Assembly (NCBI GenBank): GCA_026545225.1
Contig: CM048846.1
Coordinates: 83,283,270 to 83,347,269, forward strand
Length of the DNA stretch: 64,000 nt
Source of the DNA: Cornus controversa
Lineage: Eukaryota > Streptophyta > Magnoliopsida > Cornales > Cornaceae
Direction of reading: 5' to 3'
Below the pieces are notes generated by a model. That model was given only the letters and a program-made list of their open reading frames with translations, ran no database searches and was not told where the DNA came from. Positions 57,130 to 64,000 of this stretch are shown piece by piece. Made by a program: the position numbers and the translations under genes. Position 1 is the first letter of the stretch, and each line of letters opens with the position of its first letter.

Positions 57130-57683
57130 TGTGTTTCTTTTGTTTTGACAATCAAATTATATTTTACCACTCGTCATAAAATGAATCCTTAGTAGGATAG
57201 GGCTCTATGTAAAGGGTGTCGATCCCACATAGACTACGTTGGTTTAACAGTTAAAATCGAATATTGGTTTCAGTTTAATTAGCAAATGGTGATTATTTTT
57301 TTGCTTAAACTACTTGAATTATAGAAAATGGAATAATTGAAAAGAGTTTGAGAAAATGTTAAAAAATTAGGGCTTAGACGTCACCGCTAGCCTCACAATC
57401 GTGCCATTATACTAAAATGGGGAAAGTATAGAAAATGTGTACAAAAGACTTGTTTGGTAAGTGCTACCTACAACGGTGTCAACAAAAGGATACATGAACC
57501 CTAACTAATGATAATCCATCTTCGATAGGCGTAATTTACCTACCTAACTACATTAATCTAATTACCTAATTACCTAAGTGTAGTGAAATTATCTTCTCTA
57601 AGCATGAATTATGAAAGTTAAGAATTAACATGTTCAAGTGAAAATAAGCACAAAACCATCACTTATAATTCTTATGGAACTAT
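57130..57683. mobile_element. Probable older LTR-retrotransposon fragment, left part
   Basis: Contains GGGTGTCGATCCCACATAGA (57218-57237), wording common in plant Gypsy LTR/leader regions. The adjoining 58870-59690 may be its right part, separated by insertion of solo LTR B. There are no resolved ends. Confidence 0.35.
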
Positions 57684-58864
57684 TGTGAGTTGCGCGGTGT
57701 GGAAACGGTTGCGAAAAGTATTTTAAAACCTAGAGGGGGGTGAATAAGATCATTTGATCTTTTGCTTAATTTTTAATTAATTCAATTTTAAGTCCAATTA
57801 ATCAAACAATTAAAGCAAGCAAATAAATAAAGTGCAAGTAAAGAAAAGAATATACCAGATATACGTGGAAACCCAAGATGGGAAATTCACGGAGGGAGGC
57901 AGCACGCCTCAGGAAACCAATTCACTATGATGAAGCAAAGTACAACAGACTCTGTCTCAGTCTCACACCCCTCTTCACTCTGTCAAGGATCTGATGCGAA
58001 ACACCTCAGGCTTATGATTGCGACAACACGTCCAACTGCTGCAGACTTCCGAGCAACGTCACCACCCTTACAGAAAGGTTGCTGGAAGAACCAAAATACT
58101 CAGCAAGTATTTCGTTCCCTTCGTAGTGCAATCTGGTCACCTTTCTTCCTCAGTAAGCAAGCAAGCGAAGAACCTTCAATCCAATGTTCTGATCAGCAAA
58201 TAAATTTGATGCAGTTTCTGAGCAGCTAATCAGAAGTAGAACACCATCCTAAATATCACTCGTGAAGTATGGATGTGTGTTCTTAAAAATATAAAGCCCT
58301 AATTATATTGTATATACTTTCTCTCTTTAAAAATAATATTCCAGGGCGTACTTTGTAGAGAAAATATGAATACATATATATAGGCAAGGAAGTCCTAATT
58401 CTACTTGGAAAAAAAGTTGAATTCCAAAATAGAACTTTCTTAGAAGTTTCAAACCCAATAGGAATCAGAATTTCCGTCAAAATCTATTTCCTATTTGAAA
58501 CAGGCTAAGTGGGACCGGTGCCAAATAAATAGGACTGATGGGACTTTTTGAAAACCTACAGAAACTAAACTGCCGAAAAAATTTGGACCGGTCCTAAATA
58601 TTGGGGACCGGTCCTACTTTGAAAAATCCTAAAATTTTCATTTAAACCCTGGTTTTTCAAATAGGCTCGGAACTAAAAAGTGCAGAGTGTCCTCACCATA
58701 CTTACCTGTACTATATGGTATTCTAACTGATTTGTCTGCATCCATGCACTTGAATATCAGCTCGTAGTAGTCGATGATCGATACAAAGAATAAATCGAAA
58801 ATTATAACTCGATCAATCAAGTTTTGATCACCGAAATATGCCAATTACAAATTTATATCTCACA
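57684..58864 (+). mobile_element. Solo LTR B (1181 bp)
   Basis: TGTGAGTTGCGC…TATATCTCACA with a perfect 5-bp TSD ACTAT (57679-57683 and 58865-58869). It is the same family as A and C, in the C orientation. GGACCGGTCC palindromes lie at 58585-58594 and 58605-58614. Confidence 0.93.
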
Positions 58865-60299
58865 ACTATAAGTGTTTGAGGATCATGTGAAGTGATTAAT
58901 AATTCTAAGACAAGAAAGATGAATTAACGCACATGATCATATGGAATTTGTAAACTTGTATTGAAGATAAGGTACAAGGCTAAGTACATATACACATAAT
59001 CACACAAAAACTCCCAATTCATTACAAAATAAACATAGTTACATGGCTAAGGTTGTATCCAAACCCTATAAAAGGAGTTAGTTGATCATGATGGTGATGA
59101 AGTACTCCATAGACAGAAATGGTTCCAGCACCATATGGATTTCAAGGCTTTGTCAAAACCTCCTTTGAAGTTTTTCCTCTCTAGAACTTTTCTTCTCTCT
59201 AGAATCTCTAATATTTGTTCTCTATTACAAACTAACTATATACCTAACTCCTAGACTAAAAATTGTATTTACATCTGATATTAAGCTCAAAATATCCTAA
59301 AAATTACGTGCAAAAGCTTCTTGGAGGTGATTGGTGACAAGTGGCAAGTGGCTGAAATATCTTCTGCCATCTGTCTTGTTTTCTGCAGATTAACGATGCA
59401 TCGTAATTCCATGCTTTTGAAACTTGCTTTCAACTTGCATTGGCTTTTGTTTCACACATATTCTGCTAATCTTTATGGCAAACATTCCATTATGTAGTCT
59501 TGGACTTGGAATGCATTCTTGAAATGATAGCGGAGTCGGATTAAGCCAGTTTTTGAAATAGAACTTGAAATAACAAAAACACAAAAATACGTAAAAACTA
59601 TACCATATCTGCAACAATGAGATCAAAATACATAAGTAAAAGCGCGAGAATGTACAACATTTAATACTTATCAACTATTTATTTGGTGATAAGTTTCGAT
59701 GTATAAATCATTATCGTTTTCAATTTTACGAGAATAGAAAACAATTATAAAAATAAAATAAAAGTGAGCCAAAAAGACGCGAACCTAAATAATTTGAACA
59801 TATAATCTCATATTCAAAAGGGTTCTTTTTATAACCCTGGCAATGCAATATTCTACTAGAGAAAAATTGAAAAAAATCAAGCTTTTTAGTTTTTTATATT
59901 AATTAATTTGTATTATGTGACTAACTCTCAAGATGTCGATTTGCATTCTTATGTTTGTCAGTCTAGTGTTTTACCATTATATTAAGTAGTTATCCCTCTA
60001 AGTAATCTTACATCATATATATGAGAGGTAATATCACATTTTTCTTTCCTACTATTGTATTCTAATTTTAAAAGAGATGACAATTCTAATTGTAACTTCA
60101 TAAATACAAGAAAGTACCAAAAAAAAAAAAATCGGTTAAAGTGAAAATGTTAGTTATGATACCATACTTTTGTCATATCATTTAAAAGAAGAAGATAAGT
60201 AGGGTGGAATGGTAGGAAAGGGAGTTCGTCTCCTATATATATATATATATATATATATTGACTCATGTCTCTGTGAGTTTGCATTAATGCACAAAAAGA
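58865..60299. other. Intergenic/EYA upstream region
   Basis: 58870-59690 may be the remainder of the retroelement split by solo LTR B; it includes one ACGATGCATCGT word at 59394-59405. From 59700 on the DNA is AT-rich. A (TA)n run at 60234-60259 lies just upstream of the presumptive EYA leader. Confidence 0.45.
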
Positions 60300-60304
60300 G
60301 TAAA

Positions 60305-60318
60305 CAACGACGTCGTTG
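60305..60318. promoter_or_regulatory. 14-bp palindrome with ACGT core upstream of EYA
   Basis: CAACGACGTCGTTG is a perfect palindrome centred on GACGTC, the C-box-type ACGT core recognised by plant bZIP factors. It sits ~50 bp downstream of the (TA)n that could serve as the TATA region and near the presumed transcription start of EYA. Function is inference. Confidence 0.45.
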
Positions 60319-60414
60319 TAGTTTCTCTCGCCAGTTTTCTTCTTCCTTTTCTTCCCCTCGATTTATTCGCTGAACAGAGGGTTTGCCGCTAGCCACTGCT
60401 CTGCATAAGAACCT
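60319..60414 (+). other. EYA: Presumptive 5' UTR exon of EYA gene
   Basis: A CT-rich leader ending in CCT/GTAAGG, a good donor at 60415. The matching acceptor GTGTAACAG at 61596-61604 precedes the exon with the EYA start codon. This predicts a 1.19-kb leader intron; there is no transcript evidence. Confidence 0.5.
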
Positions 60415-60771
60415 GTAAGGACTTCTATTTCTAATAATCTGTCTATTTTATTGTGCAATCTCTCTTTAGATTAAAGAATCACGTTTTAAACATACATATA
60501 TATATATATATATATAGACATGTATATGCATATATTTATACACACGTATGTAGGTATAGAGAAAATGGGCTTAATTGTTATTCTTCGTCTTTCATTTTTC
60601 CTCGGAAAAAATCACTAACTGGGTCTTTCAGAATTGATTAATCTAATTCACGTCTCAATAATTATTATTGTGAAGGTTGTTTGTATCACTGGAATTGGAT
60701 AGGAATTGAGGTGTTATTTGTATAGCATTGGCTGAATTTTCATTAAGAATATAATTTCATATCGTTTGAAC

Positions 60772-61047
60772 TGAAGGGGTTAAGGACAGAAGACTCTTTG
60801 AAAGGTGGCTCTATATATTTATATGTATGTATATCCTAAATAATGATAGATTGTAAAGAAAGTGAAATGTAGTGAGGGAGCTATTTCATGAAGCACTTGG
60901 CTTAGTTCCTAAGCTACTAAATTCATAATTAGGCCAAAAAACAACTGGGTTGTGGAACAGAATGAACGGCTAAGTTAATTTTACGAATAATCAGCCACTT
61001 AATTTACTACTGATATTCTGACAGAATCAGAAATTCAGTTTTTTTGT

Positions 61048-61078
<31 letters not shown>

Positions 61079-61413
61079 GGTGTGTTTCGGGAGAGTGCCA
61101 TTGAAGAACAATAAGGTAAATTTTTTTTCTGAAGGGGATAAGGACTGAAGACTCTTTGAAAGGAGGCTCCATATATATTATGTATATACTAAATAATGCA
61201 TAGATTGGAAAGAATGTGAAATGTACTAAGGGAGCTCTTTCATGAAGCACTTAGCTTAGTTCCTAACGTAATGAATGTTCAAAATTAGGCCTAAAAAGCA
61301 ACTGGGTTGTGGAACCGAATGAACACCGGCTACGGCTAATTTAATTATACGAATAATCAGCCACTTATACTTATTTACCCACTTATACGACTATTGATAT
61401 TCCAATAGCAGGA
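60772..61413. repeat. Diverged tandem duplication (~240 and ~285 bp) in the EYA leader intron
   Basis: 60772-61018 and 61131-61413 share long blocks in the same order: GAAGGGG.TAAGGAC, AGACTCTTTGAAAGG, TTCATGAAGCACTT, TTAGTTCCTAA, CAACTGGGTTGTGGAAC and ACGAATAATCAGCCACTTA. The second copy carries small insertions. Confidence 0.9.
61042..61084. repeat. (GT)n followed by a run of 19 G
   Basis: (GT)n at 61045-61060 runs into G at 61062-61080, then TGTG. It lies between the two tandem copies in the leader intron. Confidence 0.95.
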
Positions 61414-61643
61414 GCTGTGCTTCTGGGACCCATCTCAGACCCACAGTTGATTTTGCAAGCATGCTATTAGAGCGGCATGGATGTACATACATCCACTTGC
61501 TAGATCTTTTTTTTCCTCAAGTTATATAAGAGGTTCTTTTCAATGCATTAAGTTAAACTTAATGTCATTCAGATGTTGACGATTGAGGAATTATGGTGTA
61601 ACAGGCTAGTTGTCTACTTCCAAGTGCTATATTAGATGCCAAA

Positions 61644-62236
61644 ATGGATGAATTAATAAGAGGTGGCAATTTTACTGTTCCCATTCAAAATACAGAGGCT
61701 TCTGGTAAAATTCCCAAGTCCCAGAAACTGAATGTGTATATATGGGACATGGATGAGACTCTCATATTGCTAAAGTCTTTGTTAAATGGAACATATGCGG
61801 AGGCGTTCAATGGTTTAAAGGATGTACAGAAGGGTGTAGAAATTGGGAAGATATGGGAGAAACACATTCTTCAAGTGAGCGATGAAAATTTCTTTTATGA
61901 ACAGGTAAGTTTGCTATTCTCATTTATGCAACAAGTTTGCCATTTTCACTTGTCTAATCTTTCTTTCGCTACTCATACATTTTGAATTAGTTTCAAAGTT
62001 CCCTAATATATCTTAAAGATTTTTACGTAACTTTAATCTAATTAACACTTGGTGATGGCGTATTGCAGATTGAAAACTGTAATAATCCCTTTCTTGATGC
62101 CTTGAGCAAGTATGATGATGGACAGGATCTCTCTGATTATAATTTCTATCAAGATGACTTCAGTCCCTCACATGATGATATCAGTAAAAGAAAATTAGCG
62201 TACCGGCACCGAGTGATAGCCCATAAGTACAAAAAG
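61644..62236 (+). CDS. EYA: Eyes-absent (EYA) type Tyr phosphatase, 5' exons
   Basis: Exon 61644-61904 (87 codons, donor CAG/GTAAGT) and exon 62069-62236 (56 codons, acceptor TTGCAG, donor AAG/GTGTAG) give the first 143 residues. VYIWDMDETLILLKSLLNG carries the DxDxT motif of HAD-type phosphatases: the first Asp is the nucleophile and the second the general acid. FNGLKDVQKGVEIGKIWEKHILQVSDENFFYEQIE and SKRKLAYRHRVIAHKYKK follow as in the Eya domain. Plant EYA lacks the animal transactivation region and is ~300 aa, a Mg-dependent protein Tyr phosphatase. The remaining half was not found in the 1.76 kb after 62236. The Met chosen is the only one upstream of the motif in this exon. Confidence 0.92.
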
Positions 62237-64000
62237 GTGTAGATAATATATATTTTGAGCACGTGTTCTTTTTGTCCTTTTGTAGCACTTATTGTGTTAT
62301 AAGTGATCAATTTACTTTATGGGATTATAACCCCTTAAAGATTTTGGTCACTTTCTCTTCGGTTACCTTGTGTAGTTGTGTGTATATCTTATATTGATAC
62401 TTTATAGTTTCAAATGATGAATATTTATATTGCTCACTGTTAATTTGATGAATATGTGGTCCTCCATTATGAAAAAGTAATTTGAAGCCATTTGGCTCGG
62501 ATTTATTGTGGTAAGCGGTGATTATTTATTTTCTTCATTGTGAATATCTACTTTCTGTTTATAGTGATTTGCTTAAATGCCTAAGGATGCTTTCTGCAGT
62601 TTTCATTGTATCTACTTAAATATAGGATTCTTCACTTCTCATGTTGCATGCATTTATTTATGCATTGGTAAACTTCGATATCTTGGAAACAATTCGTTAA
62701 AGGTTTTAACATTACTCTCTTGCTAGATAAATTTCCAAAAACTGTTCTCCAGAATTATTCTATATGTCTAAGAAAACATTACCTTTTAAGTTGAGTTTTC
62801 ATCCATTAAGAACGTTCATCCTAACCGTGACAAAGATGTATGACTGTAAAAGTTTCAAGTGACTTCTTCTGAAATAAGATGGCCTTCGATATCACTTATA
62901 TTTAATTGATTATGTTTTCTTTATTTACCTGATCAATCTCTAATAAGACTTCAATAAAGTAAAGAAGGAAGCGAACCTCATGTACATGAAATCTTTACCA
63001 TAGAGAGATCTGCGGGAGCTGATTAAAAGAAATGGAAACAATGCAGGAAGTTAAGTTGCAATATGTTATCCTTTATGGCATGAGAAGTAATAGCTACTAT
63101 AAAAAACTGCGAACTGGCACAAATTTGATAGTTAAGCACCAACATTGTGTTTTGGGTGTTAAGAAGATAGGATTTTATGCAAGAGCTAGTAATGTAAAAA
63201 TTAACATGTGGTGAAAACAAATGGAGATATATAGGGGACTGGAGAAGAATAAATTTATACCTATGATTCTGCAGTAAGTTTCTCCAATCTTTAACTGGAT
63301 GGAATGCCAGCACCATCAAGAAGGAGATGATCGTCTCACCTCAGATACAGAAAAATTATGCTTTAAGACAATAGTTTTACTAGTTAGAAATGTTGTGAGA
63401 GAAGTAAAGTCAGTCTTTATATGGGTACCATTGTTTCTATTAGTTAGCATAGAATCCCTCATTGTTGTCTAAGATATTGAAAACTGAAAATTTTAAAGTA
63501 CACCTAACCGTTTTTACTCTCAATTCCTCCCAAGCCAATCATTATTGGGTCCAGTTTGCATCTTGATTTTTTCTCAGTTTGTTAATTGCTTTTTCTCCAT
63601 TCTTATGCACATGATTGTCATGAACTTCATTGAAGTTTTCTATTAACTGATCTTTTCTCTTTTAGGTAGAATTCTGGTTGCATTCTTTTCTACTTAATCT
63701 TAGATTAGCCTTCTTTGTGTGCTTTTGAATTCTTTTTGGTTCTCATTCCAACTTGGTGAAATTGATGCTTGTACCATTGTTGTCAATTGACTTTTAATAT
63801 TGCCAGATGGTATTCATTATCATCTGATATACTCATAAAGTTAATGATGTTGCAACTTCATGTTAAATTCTTGTTCATCTTTGGGTTGGACAGAGGCAAT
63901 TGGTCAGAGTTGGGAGTAAATCTCATGTCCACCTTGACACAGTTAATTTATGAATTTAAGAATTGTCCACTACAATTTGGACGTCTCTGTGTCCTGCCTG
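62237..64000. other. EYA intron (or gene 3' side), no further exon recognised
   Basis: The donor GTGTAG at 62237 opens an intron. I searched by eye for the expected next Eya-domain block and did not find it; the short + frame at 63032-63214 has no Eya resemblance. The sequence is T-rich on +, as plant introns are. Confidence 0.5.

Noticed and set aside
63032-63319. Open frames near the right end as a third EYA exon
   Set aside because: The translation lacks any Eya-domain motif and there is no matching splice phase.
1-64000. Undescribed multi-gene system such as a biosynthetic or defence cluster
   Set aside because: The four protein genes are unrelated housekeeping or regulatory genes, and the remaining coding sequence is transposon-derived and broken.

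Overview
This window is nuclear DNA of a flowering plant, most likely a eudicot. The genes are interrupted by introns, the intergenic DNA is AT-rich, there is a plant-type tRNA-Cys gene, and there are plant-only families: a POLTERGEIST-like PP2C, a chloroplast PPR-SMR protein, a plant intracellular Ras-group LRR protein and a plant Eyes-absent phosphatase. I could not assign a species.

Four protein genes are supported. (1) The 3' part of a POL/PLL1-type PP2C on + (last three coding exons 1153-1266, 3865-4129 and 16996-17120; the gene starts outside the window). (2) An intronless 719-aa PPR-SMR protein on - (18009-20168), tail to tail with the PP2C. (3) A three-exon PIRL gene on + (46217-48426). 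(4) The first two coding exons of an EYA-type phosphatase on + (61644-62236; it continues beyond the window). A tRNA-Cys(GCA) gene lies at 21567-21638.

Most of the remainder is transposable elements, many resolved to the base by target-site duplications (TSDs). The last PP2C intron is 12.9 kb and holds a near full-length L1 LINE (18-bp TSD) that itself carries a hAT-type MITE, an RTE-type LINE fragment and a Mutator-like element (9-bp TSD). At 21.9-24.6 kb a Mutator-like element contains a deleted Copia element with both LTRs. At 24.7-41.7 kb a Ty3/Gypsy element (5-bp TSD) is split by a 10.2-kb CACTA element, which contains an LTR-derived segment with an array of hairpin-forming repeats. At 49.5-55.2 kb a solo LTR holds a second solo-LTR-like element, which holds both a TRIM and a further solo LTR of the outer family. 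An inverted sister solo LTR lies at 57.7-58.9 kb. Smaller MITEs sit between the genes, and one Mutator-like element abuts the presumptive TATA box of the PIRL gene.

The genes do not form a pathway. PP2C/PLL1 and EYA are also close together in Arabidopsis (recalled as At2g35350 and At2g35320), so part of the window may be an old syntenic block expanded by transposons. I found no new enzymatic or defence system. The most unusual items are the ordered transposon nests, the six-unit hairpin array, the paired palindromes in the solo LTR family, the Asp-to-Asn change in the SMR motif and the duplicated exon-intron boundary of the PIRL gene.
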